Shown here: positions 43,288-49,932 of the stretch, piece after piece
Position numbering within the stretch: position 1 is the first letter of the stretch
How the letters are laid out: each line of letters opens with the position of its first letter
The notes under the pieces: model-generated
Database searches by the model: none
The model's input: only the letters and a program-made list of their open reading frames with translations
Told to the model about the DNA's origin: nothing
Translations under genes and position numbers: made by a program
Assembly: GCF_024213195.1 (NCBI RefSeq)
Contig: NZ_JANAVF010000015.1
Span: forward strand, 163,154 to 227,153
DNA length: 64,000 nt
From: Streptomyces sp. TBY4
GTDB taxonomy: Bacteria > Actinomycetota > Actinomycetes > Streptomycetales > Streptomycetaceae
Reading direction: 5' to 3'

Positions 43288-43461
43288 TCAGCAGGCGGAG
43301 ACGGTGACCGGAACGCCGTGATCGGCGGCGATGCGCTGGAGGTCTTCCAGCTCCGCCTGTTCCACTTCCACGAGGAAGTCGTCGCCCGTCTCGCGAGCCT
43401 GCCTGAGGTCCGACTGCGTGCTCCTGATGCGCTGCAGGAGACCCGCGGTGAATGCGTCCAT
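43288..43461 (-). CDS. 57-residue conserved small protein, unknown
   Basis: Reading the minus strand from ATG 43461 gives MDAFTAGLLQRIRSTQSDLR and ends HGVPVTVSAC. It is mostly one amphipathic, charged helix (heptad-like QARETGDDFLVEVEQAELED), then a short beta-like end VPVTV with a terminal Cys. GAGGGGG lies 11 bases upstream. It is too short for most ORF callers. It sits divergently from cutRS; from memory small genes of this kind are seen beside cutRS in other Streptomyces. Function unknown. Confidence 0.72.
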   Translation of the reverse strand: MDAFTAGLLQRIRSTQSDLRQARETGDDFLVEVEQAELEDLQRIAADHGVPVTVSAC

Positions 43462-43652
43462 GGTGGGTTCGCCCCCTCTTCGTGGGTCGGCGGCGGCACG
43501 TGGCGATCCGCCGTCAGGGAGTGTTCGGGGTGTGAAGTCGTCCTCCCCGCCCCCCAGGACCCAGAAACCTCGTAAGGCGAGGGAATCCTCACTTCCGTCC
43601 CCCGGGTGACCCGCAGGGCGCCCCCGGGCGCCCCCGAGCGGCGTCTTACAGC

Positions 43653-43666
43653 CGGTTTACCGGCGA
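43653..43666. promoter_or_regulatory. palindrome in the cutRS upstream region
   Basis: GCCGGT-TT-ACCGGC is a perfect inverted repeat 63 bp upstream of the cutR GTG. It may be an autoregulatory CutR site or another operator. Confidence 0.4.
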
Positions 43667-43728
43667 AAGGGGCAGGATGGACGACACATGACACCCCTGC
43701 CCTGACGGGCTCTGAGGAAGGAAACGAC

Positions 43729-44382
43729 GTGCGCGTACTCGTCGTCGAGGACGAGCAGCTGCTCGCCGATGCGGTGGCCACCGGACTGCGCCGGGAGGCC
43801 ATGGCCGTGGACGTCGTGTACGACGGCGCCGCGGCCCTGGAGCGCGTCGGAGTGAACGACTACGACGTGGTCGTGCTCGACCGGGACCTCCCGCTCGTGC
43901 ACGGGGACGACGTGTGCCGGAAGATCGTCGAGCTCGGCATGCCCACCCGCGTGCTCATGCTGACGGCCTCCGGAGACGTGAGCGACCGGGTCGAGGGCCT
44001 GGAGATCGGGGCCGACGACTACCTCCCGAAGCCCTTCGCGTTCACCGAGCTCACCGCCCGGGTACGGGCCCTGGGCCGGCGCACCACGGTGGCGCTGCCC
44101 CCCGTGCTGGAGCGCGCGGGGATCAAGCTGGACCCGAACCGGCGCGAGGTGTTCCGCGAGGGCAAGGAGGTGCAGCTGGCGCCGAAGGAGTTCGCGGTGC
44201 TGGAGGTCCTCATGCGCAGCGAGGGCACGGTCGTGTCCGCCGAGCAGCTCCTGGAGAAGGCGTGGGACGAGAACACGGATCCCTTCACCAACGTGGTGCG
44301 CGTGACGGTGATGACCCTGCGCCGCAAGCTCGGGGAGCCGCCGGTCATCGTGACCGTCCCCGGTTCCGGCTACCGGATCTGA
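43729..44382 (+). CDS. cutR: CutR, OmpR-family response regulator
   Basis: The 217-residue regulator starts with GTG at 43729 (VRVLVVEDEQLLADAVATGLRREAM), preceded by GAGGAAGGA. The receiver has the acidic pair ED, phospho-acceptor Asp in VVVLDRDLP and Lys in PKPF; the winged helix ends VRVTVMTLRRKLGEPPVIVTVPGSGYRI. With the kinase immediately downstream (gap 5 bp) and hemH, inositol monophosphatase and DUF4193 neighbours, this is CutRS, the system linked to extracytoplasmic protein-folding and antibiotic production in Streptomyces. Confidence 0.92.
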   Translation: MRVLVVEDEQLLADAVATGLRREAMAVDVVYDGAAALERVGVNDYDVVVLDRDLPLVHGDDVCRKIVELGMPTRVLMLTASGDVSDRVEGLEIGADDYLPKPFAFTELTARVRALGRRTTVALPPVLERAGIKLDPNRREVFREGKEVQLAPKEFAVLEVLMRSEGTVVSAEQLLEKAWDENTDPFTNVVRVTVMTLRRKLGEPPVIVTVPGSGYRI

Positions 44383-44387
44383 CGCGG

Positions 44388-45635
44388 GTGGCAGCGAATC
44401 CGGCGCCACCCGCGGCGCCACCGAAACCGACCTGGGACCCCGGCAGCCAGCCCGAGGGTCCCTTCCCTTGGCTGCGGCCGACCATCCGCATACGTCTCAC
44501 GCTGCTGTACGGCGGGATGTTCCTGATCGCCGGCATCCTGCTGCTGTCGATCATCTACCTGCTGGCGGCCCAGGCGCTGCGCGAGGGCAATGCGCTCCCG
44601 TTCAAGATCGTGGGCGGCGCCAACATCCAGGTCACCAGCAACTGCCCCGGCGTGGGCGGGGCGGGCCAGACGAACGACCAGTTCAACGTCGCGATCGCCC
44701 AGTGCGTCCTCGATCAGCGCCGGCACGCGCTGGACGACCTGCTGAGCCGCTCCCTGATGGCCCTCATGGGCCTGAGCATCATCGCCTTCGCCTTCGGCTA
44801 CGCGATGGCCGGCCGGGTGCTCTCGCCGCTGGGCAAGATCACCCGGACCGCCCGCCGGGTGGTCGGGTCCGACCTCACCCGGCGGATCGAGCTCGACGGT
44901 CCGGACGACGAGCTCAAGGAGCTCGCCGACACCTTCGACGAGATGCTCGACCGGCTGGAGCGGGCCTTCACGGCCCAGCAGCGGTTCGTGGCCAACGCCT
45001 CGCACGAGCTGCGGACCCCGCTGGCCATCAACCGGACGCTGCTGGAGGTGCACCTCTCCGATCCCGGGGCTCCGGTGGAGCTCCAGCAGCTGGGCAAGAC
45101 CCTGCTCGCCACCAACGAGCGCAGCGAGCAGCTGGTCGAGGGCCTGCTGCTGCTGGCCCGCAGCGACAACCAGATCATCGAGCGCAAGCCCGTGGACCTG
45201 GCGGAGGTGGCCTCGCGCGCCCTCGACCAGGCGCGCGGGGAGGCGCACGCCAAGGGCGTGGAGATCCGCGGCGAGCGCGCGCTGGCCGTGGTCCAGGGCA
45301 ACGGGGTGCTGCTGGAGCGGATCGCGCTCAACCTGGTGCAGAACGCCGTCCGGTACAACGTGCCGGAGGGCGGCTGGGTGGAGGTCACCACCGAGGCCGT
45401 GCACGGGCAGGCGGTGCTGCTGGTATCGAACACGGGTCCCGTGGTTCCCGCGTACGAGGTGGACAACCTCTTCGAGCCCTTCAGGCGGCTGCGTACGGAG
45501 CGCACGGGCAGCGACAAGGGTGTCGGGCTCGGCCTCTCGATCGCGCGCTCCGTGGCGCGCGCGCACGGCGGGAGGATCCAGGCGGTCCCGCGCGAGGGCG
45601 GTGGCCTCGTGATGCGTGTCACTCTGCCCTTGTGA
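44388..45635 (+). CDS. cutS: CutS, sensor histidine kinase with extracellular Cys pair
   Basis: GTG at 44388 (VAANPAPPAAPPKPTW) gives 415 residues. Helix 1 is about 38-60 (LTLLYGGMFLIAGILLLSIIYLL), helix 2 about 125-147; between them is an extracellular loop of about 65 residues with two Cys (NIQVTSNCPGVGGAG and IAQCVLDQRRH). Then HAMP, HisKA with SHELRTPLAINRTLLE, and HATPase_c (NLVQNAVRYN, GSDKGVGLGLSIARSVARAHGG). The two sensor Cys are the known hallmark of CutS and are thought to sense disulfide or folding stress outside the cell. The promoter and RBS are shared with cutR. Confidence 0.92.
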   Translation: MAANPAPPAAPPKPTWDPGSQPEGPFPWLRPTIRIRLTLLYGGMFLIAGILLLSIIYLLAAQALREGNALPFKIVGGANIQVTSNCPGVGGAGQTNDQFNVAIAQCVLDQRRHALDDLLSRSLMALMGLSIIAFAFGYAMAGRVLSPLGKITRTARRVVGSDLTRRIELDGPDDELKELADTFDEMLDRLERAFTAQQRFVANASHELRTPLAINRTLLEVHLSDPGAPVELQQLGKTLLATNERSEQLVEGLLLLARSDNQIIERKPVDLAEVASRALDQARGEAHAKGVEIRGERALAVVQGNGVLLERIALNLVQNAVRYNVPEGGWVEVTTEAVHGQAVLLVSNTGPVVPAYEVDNLFEPFRRLRTERTGSDKGVGLGLSIARSVARAHGGRIQAVPREGGGLVMRVTLPL

Positions 45636-46019
45636 GCCCACCCACCCCGTGTTCGCTGTTGGCTGAATGCTCGGGTCATGAAGACAGTGACTTCTGTGCG
45701 ATCGATCACAGTGTCGAGTGTCCGTCCCTATGCGCTCAGTGACCTTGGCGGGGCCGGAAAGCCCGGGAAGTCCGGGTTTCCGGCCCCCCTAGCGGCGGGA
45801 AATACATGGGGTGGCGTTTGTGCAAGACGGCCCCCGGACCGTGTACGGTCCCGGTCGTCATCCCAGCCAATCGCTCTTCCGAATGTGCGGCTGGGTGTCG
45901 ATTGAGTAACAGACCTTGATGTGAGGCAAAATCTCCGCCTCAGGTCGGGCACAAGTCCGGCCTCTCGCGCGTTACGTGCGCTGAGACACCCGCTAAATCC
46001 CAGAGGGGGAGAGCGAACT
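45636..46019. promoter_or_regulatory. 384-bp region: cutS terminator and promoter of the DUF4193 gene
   Basis: The terminator at 45750-45787 is listed separately. The right half is AT-richer and should hold the DUF4193 promoter; AGAGGGGGAGAG stands just before the ATG. I see no additional gene. Confidence 0.5.
45750..45787 (+). terminator. cutS terminator hairpin
   Basis: GGGGCCGGAAA-G-CCCGG pairs with CCGGG-TTTCCGGCCCC over 16 bp with one bulge, loop GAAGT. Confidence 0.8.
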
Positions 46020-46316
46020 ATGGCAACGGACTACGACACCCCGCGCAAGACCGACGACGACGTCGACAACGACAGCATCGAAGAGCTGAAGGCCCGGCGA
46101 AACGAGAAGTCGTCCTCGAACGTCGACCTGGACGAAATCGACAACGCGGAGGGCCTCGACCTGCCCGGCGCAGACCTCTCCAACGAGGAACTGGCCGTCC
46201 GGGTCCTGCCCAAGCAGGCCGACGAGTTCACCTGCACGAGCTGCTTCCTGGTGCACCACCGCAGCCAGCTGGCGCGCGAGAAGAACGGTCAGCCCATCTG
46301 CCGCGAATGCGACTGA
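46020..46316 (+). CDS. DUF4193 zinc-finger-like small protein
   Basis: The 98-residue acidic protein (MATDYDTPRKTDDDVDNDSI) has an Asp/Glu-rich N-terminal half and a C-terminal C4 motif: CTSC-x17-CREC, with the conserved FTCTSCFLVHHRSQLA and GQPICRECD. It is expected to bind Zn. The family is nearly universal in actinobacteria; a role with RNA polymerase, like RbpA-type small zinc proteins, is sometimes proposed but not shown. ATG at 46020 is preceded by GAGGGGGAGAG. It lies after cutRS and before a membrane protein 12 bp downstream. Confidence 0.92.
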   Translation: MATDYDTPRKTDDDVDNDSIEELKARRNEKSSSNVDLDEIDNAEGLDLPGADLSNEELAVRVLPKQADEFTCTSCFLVHHRSQLAREKNGQPICRECD

Positions 46317-46328
46317 GAGGCGTCGGCC

Positions 46329-47249
46329 GTGACTGGCTCGACACCATTCCGGAGGCTTCGTTTCCGGAAAACTGGTGATCCGGCGGTGACGTTGGAGGGA
46401 ACCACGGGCCCGGAAACGGGTCCTGGAGCCCCCGGCGTACCCGCCGTGCTCCCCGACACCGCCGAGGCGGTGCCGTCGGCCTCCGAGGCCGGCGAGGGGT
46501 CCCGGAACCACCACTCCGGGGTCCGTCGGCTGCAAGCCGTCAAGAACGGTGTGCGCAAGGGCGGCGAAAGTGCCAGGGCCGCCGCCCTTTACCTCACCGA
46601 CCGAGTCATCGAGAACGCACCGCGCGTTCCGGTTCGGGACCTCGCGACCCTGCGCGCGCAGTTCCCGGGCCTCGGGCCCGATCAGCTGGCCGACAAGCTG
46701 ATCTCGGGCGCCGCCAACGCCACTTCGACGGTCGGCGCCGGGATCGGCGCGGCCGCCATGCTGCCGGTGCCCCCCGCCATGCCGGCCGAGCTGGCCGCCG
46801 AGATCACCGGGGTCGCCGCGATCGAGCTGAAGCTCATCGCCGAACTCCACGAGGTCTACGGCCTGCGGCCGGCGGGCGGCATCAAGGACCGCAGCGTCGC
46901 CTACCTCACGTCGTGGACGGAGGAGCGCGGGGTCGACCTGACCAAGCCGACCACGCTGAACGCGGCGCTCGGCGGCCAGATGAAGCGCGAACTGCGCCAG
47001 CAGATCATGAAGCGGATGTTCCGCAACCTGCCCAACCTGATGCCCTTCATGGTCGGCGCCGCGGTCGGAGCGGTCATGAACCGCCGCGACACCCGCAAAC
47101 TCGCCGAGAAGGTACGTGCGGACCTGCGGGCCCGCGCCGTGCCCTGGAACGCGCTGCCGGAGCTCCCGCCGCTGGAGCAGCCCTCTCAGCCCCTTCCCGG
47201 GGCCGCCAGGGCTGCGATCGAGTGCGCCGGTCCGGAGCCGAAGGGCTGA
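46329..47249 (+). CDS. conserved actinobacterial protein with helical membrane-like segments (EcsC-like?)
   Basis: The 306-residue protein starts with GTG 46329. The N-terminal 60 residues are disordered (TTGPETGPGAPGVPAVLPD). The core (about 70-260) has ATSTVGAGIGAAAMLPVPPA, ELAAEITGVAAIELKLIAELHEVYG and PNLMPFMVGAAVGAVMNRRDTRKLAEKV: a helical fold with two amphipathic/hydrophobic hairpins, like EcsC-type proteins. I cannot assign a function. It follows the DUF4193 gene by 12 bp, suggesting one operon. Confidence 0.72.
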   Translation: MTGSTPFRRLRFRKTGDPAVTLEGTTGPETGPGAPGVPAVLPDTAEAVPSASEAGEGSRNHHSGVRRLQAVKNGVRKGGESARAAALYLTDRVIENAPRVPVRDLATLRAQFPGLGPDQLADKLISGAANATSTVGAGIGAAAMLPVPPAMPAELAAEITGVAAIELKLIAELHEVYGLRPAGGIKDRSVAYLTSWTEERGVDLTKPTTLNAALGGQMKRELRQQIMKRMFRNLPNLMPFMVGAAVGAVMNRRDTRKLAEKVRADLRARAVPWNALPELPPLEQPSQPLPGAARAAIECAGPEPKG

Positions 47250-47258
47250 GCGCCGCTG

Positions 47259-47305
47259 CCGGGGCTCCGCCCCGAGACCCCGCGCCTCAAACGCCGGCGG
47301 GGCTG
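47259..47305. repeat. Streptomyces intergenic repeat, copy 1
   Basis: The segment with GGGGCTCCGCCCCGAGACCC, then CGCGCCTCAAACGCCGGCGG and GGCTG, shares its right half base for base with a second copy at 54551-54595. It can form a hairpin (GGGGCTCCGCCCC and CCCCGC...GCGGGG). Here it overlaps the 3' end of the DUF3093 gene and supplies its stop codon. Confidence 0.85.
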
Positions 47306-47757
47306 GTTTTCGCCGCGCGGATGGCCGCCGCCAGGGCCTGCGGCTCGCGGGTGGAGACGTAGACGTACGGGGTCGGGTCGGCCGGGTCGGTGATCTCGAC
47401 GCGCACCGCCGTCGGCACGTAGCTGCGCATCAGCATGAAGGCGCGGGTGTCGGCCTTGTACGTGCGCCAGGCCCGGGCCTCCTCCGCGTCCAGCACCTCC
47501 GGGTCGCCGAGCGCCGCCACCGGGATCCGGGCCTCCCCGGCAGCCAGCGCACCGCCCACCACGCGCACGCGCTGGGAACCGTACGAACTCACCAGCAGCC
47601 CCGTCAGCGCGCTGCCCCCGACCAGCCCGGCCAGCATCGGCAGCGTGCCCAGCGGGAGCAGCATGAGCGCGCAGGCCAGGCCGGTGAGGGCGGTGATGGC
47701 CCACCAGGAGCGGGGGGCCGTCAGGCGTTCGTCGTGGTGCGCGGGGGAGAGCTGCAT
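47287..47757 (-). CDS. DUF3093 membrane protein
   Basis: ATG at 47757 (MQLSPAHHDERLTAPRSWWAITALTGLACALMLLP) gives 156 residues. Two membrane helices (about 18-58) are followed by a soluble domain containing GSQRVRVVGGALAAGEARIPVAALGDPEVLDAEEARAWRT. This is the DUF3093 family, common near dut in actinobacteria and of unknown function. Its last residues SPAGV and the stop are encoded by the intergenic repeat. Confidence 0.88.
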   Translation of the reverse strand: MQLSPAHHDERLTAPRSWWAITALTGLACALMLLPLGTLPMLAGLVGGSALTGLLVSSYGSQRVRVVGGALAAGEARIPVAALGDPEVLDAEEARAWRTYKADTRAFMLMRSYVPTAVRVEITDPADPTPYVYVSTREPQALAAAIRAAKTSPAGV

Positions 47758-47815
47758 GCGGTCAAGCCTGCCACGAGGCGACCGGCGGGTAGCCGCGCGG
47801 GTAAGGTCTGCGGCT

Positions 47816-48400
47816 GTGAGTGGACGAAACACAGCGTTGACGCCCCCCGCCGACGCCGCGGCGCCGGTGCGGCACCCCGATGCCCCGGCCCCCGGCGAAC
47901 TCCTCGGCGCGCACTACGAGCACTGCTTCGGCTGCGGCGGAGGCCAGCCGCACGGACTCCACCTGGAGGCCCGCGCGGGCGAGGGCGTGCGCGTCACCGC
48001 CGAGTTCACCGTCAAGGCCGCCCACCAGGGCGCGCCCGGCCTCGCGCACGGCGGCGTCCTCGCCACCGCGCTCGACGAGACCCTGGGCTCCCTGAACTGG
48101 CTGCTGCGCGTCATCGCCGTCACCGGCCGGCTGGAGACGGACTTCGTCCGGCCCGTGCCCGTGGACACCGTGCTGTACCTGGAGGCCGAGGTCACCGCCG
48201 TCGCCGGCCGGAAGATCTACTCCAGCGCGGTCGGCCGAATAGGCGGACCGGAGGGCCCGGTCGCCCTGCGCGCCGACGCCCTCTTCATCGAGGTGAAGGT
48301 CGACCACTTCATCGACAACGGACGGCCCGAGGAGATCCGGGCGGCGATGGCCGACCCGGACCAGGTCAGGCGCGCACGCGCCTTCGAGGTGAACCCCTGA
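47816..48400 (+). CDS. PaaI-type hotdog thioesterase
   Basis: The 194-residue protein (GTG 47816) has a central hotdog domain: HCFGCGGGQPHGLHLEARAG, then AAHQGAPGLAHGGVLATALDETLGSLNW, where HGG and D/E match the PaaI/YbdB-type active site. A typical role is hydrolysis of acyl- or aryl-CoA thioesters; HCFGCG, with two Cys and a His, is common to the family and may bind metal or be structural. Its stop overlaps the dut ATG (TGATG), so both are translated together. It is divergent from DUF3093. Confidence 0.85.
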   Translation: MSGRNTALTPPADAAAPVRHPDAPAPGELLGAHYEHCFGCGGGQPHGLHLEARAGEGVRVTAEFTVKAAHQGAPGLAHGGVLATALDETLGSLNWLLRVIAVTGRLETDFVRPVPVDTVLYLEAEVTAVAGRKIYSSAVGRIGGPEGPVALRADALFIEVKVDHFIDNGRPEEIRAAMADPDQVRRARAFEVNP

Positions 48401-48933
48401 TGTTCGAGAACAACACCGGCGTGGACGTGGCCATCCGCCGCGTCGACCCGGAGGTGCCGATTCCGGCCTACGGGCACCCCGGCGACGCCGGCTGCGATCT
48501 GGTCACCACGGTGGCCGCGGAGCTGGAGCCGGGGGAGCGGGCGGTCCTGCCCACGGGGATCTCCATCGCGCTGCCCGAGGGGTACGCGGCCTTCGTGCAC
48601 CCGCGCTCGGGCCTCGCCGCCCGCTGCGGGCTCGCACTCGTGAATGCCCCCGGGACGGTGGATGCCGGGTACCGTGGGGAGATCAAGGTGATCGTGGTCA
48701 ATCTCGACCCGCGCGAGAGCGTCAGGTTCGAGCGTTTCGACCGCATTGCCCAGCTGGTTGTCCAGCGAGTCGAGCAGGTGCGCTTCCGCGAGGTGGCACA
48801 GCTTCCCGACTCGGCGCGGGCCGAGGGGGGTTTCGGCTCCACCGGTGGTCATGCGGCCGTGGCCGGATCCGGCGCTGGTCAGCAGGGTGGGAATGGCTAC
48901 GCTTCGGTCGTATCCGACCGGGAAGGACAGTGA
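48400..48933 (+). CDS. dut: deoxyuridine triphosphatase (trimeric dUTPase)
   Basis: The 177-residue enzyme has all five dUTPase motifs: HPGDAGCDL (motif 1), PRSGLAARCGL (2), VNAPGTVDAGYRGEIKVI (3), RIAQLVVQRV (4) and the C-terminal RAEGGFGSTGG (5), with the Asp of motif 3 as catalytic residue. It hydrolyses dUTP to dUMP and pyrophosphate, lowering uracil in DNA. A longer Gly/Ala tail (AVAGSGAGQQGGNG) follows motif 5. It is translationally coupled to the thioesterase gene and followed by a DUF3710 gene after one base. Confidence 0.95.
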   Translation: MFENNTGVDVAIRRVDPEVPIPAYGHPGDAGCDLVTTVAAELEPGERAVLPTGISIALPEGYAAFVHPRSGLAARCGLALVNAPGTVDAGYRGEIKVIVVNLDPRESVRFERFDRIAQLVVQRVEQVRFREVAQLPDSARAEGGFGSTGGHAAVAGSGAGQQGGNGYASVVSDREGQ

Positions 48934-48934
48934 C

Positions 48935-49726
48935 GTGTTCGGACGTCGCAAGAAGAACGACTCCGTCAAGGACGGCGGCGCGGCCGAGCAGGTCGTCGAC
49001 GGCGTCGGTGCCGATGAGCAGGACGGCACGGAGGAGAACGACGCGGTCCAGCCGCGCAGGGTGAACCTGCCGCCGGCCCCGCGTCCCGACGGCCCGTGGG
49101 ACATCTCCGAGGTCCCCGGCAACCCCGAGGAGGGCCGGGTCGACCTCGGCGGCATCCTCGTACCGGGTGTCGAGGGCATGGAGCTGCGGGTCGAGGTCGC
49201 CGGGGACGCGATCGTCGCCGCGACCGTGGTGCTCGGCGACAGCGCCGTGCAGCTGCAGGCCTTCGCCGCCCCCCGCAAGGAGGGCATCTGGGGCGAGGTC
49301 CGCGAGGAGATCGCCGAGGGCATCACCAAGCAGGGCGGCATCATCGACGAGGTCGAGGGTCCGCTGGGCTGGGAGCTGCGCGCGCAGGTCCCCGTACCGC
49401 TCCCGGACGGGCAGACCGGCGCCCAGCTGGTCCGCTTCGTCGGGGTGGACGGCCCGCGCTGGTTCCTGCGCGGTGTCATCTCCGGCCAGGGCGCGGTGCG
49501 TCCCGAGTCGGCAGGGGTGCTGGAGCGGATCTTCCTGGACACCGTCGTGGTCCGTGGCGACGGCCCCATGGCCCCGCGCGACCCGATCGTCCTGAAGCTG
49601 CCGAACGACGCCCAGATGGTGCCGGACGGCGTGCAGACCGAGGAGGCCGCGGACCAGGAGGGCTCCCGCTTCGGCGGTGGCATGGGCCAGCTGGAGCGCG
49701 GGCCGGAGATCACCGAGGTCCGCTGA
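48935..49726 (+). CDS. DUF3710 protein
   Basis: GTG at 48935 (VFGRRKKNDSVKDG) gives 263 residues: a basic start, an acidic disordered linker (to about 50), and a globular domain with PPAPRPDGPWDISEVP, VDLGGILVPGVEGMELRVEV, FAAPRKEGIWGEVREEIAEGI and GPRWFLRGVISGQGA. The DUF3710 family is actinobacterial and almost always next to dut. Function unknown, though linkage to nucleotide metabolism is suggested by position. Followed by two strong hairpins. Confidence 0.9.
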   Translation: MFGRRKKNDSVKDGGAAEQVVDGVGADEQDGTEENDAVQPRRVNLPPAPRPDGPWDISEVPGNPEEGRVDLGGILVPGVEGMELRVEVAGDAIVAATVVLGDSAVQLQAFAAPRKEGIWGEVREEIAEGITKQGGIIDEVEGPLGWELRAQVPVPLPDGQTGAQLVRFVGVDGPRWFLRGVISGQGAVRPESAGVLERIFLDTVVVRGDGPMAPRDPIVLKLPNDAQMVPDGVQTEEAADQEGSRFGGGMGQLERGPEITEVR

Positions 49727-49746
49727 TCGCCGAGCTCCACTGATCA

Positions 49747-49815
49747 CCGGGGTCCGCGGACCCCGGCACGATCCCGTACGGCCGTGGGCCGCACTCCTCC
49801 GGGGGTGCGGCCCAC
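49747..49815. terminator. double hairpin after the dut-DUF3710 unit
   Basis: CCGGGGTCC-GC-GGACCCCGG (49747-49766) and GTGGGCCGCAC / GTGCGGCCCAC (49784-49815, loop 10) are two perfect hairpins in tandem. Confidence 0.82.
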
Positions 49816-49932
49816 CGCCGTGTCCGGGGGCCGTGCACCCGCGGGTCCGGCGGCGTCAGGGAACCGTCAGAGATCGGCCCTGCGGCCGGTCATCGGCGCG
49901 TGAACGGGGCGGACGTCCCGGAGAATGGCCGC

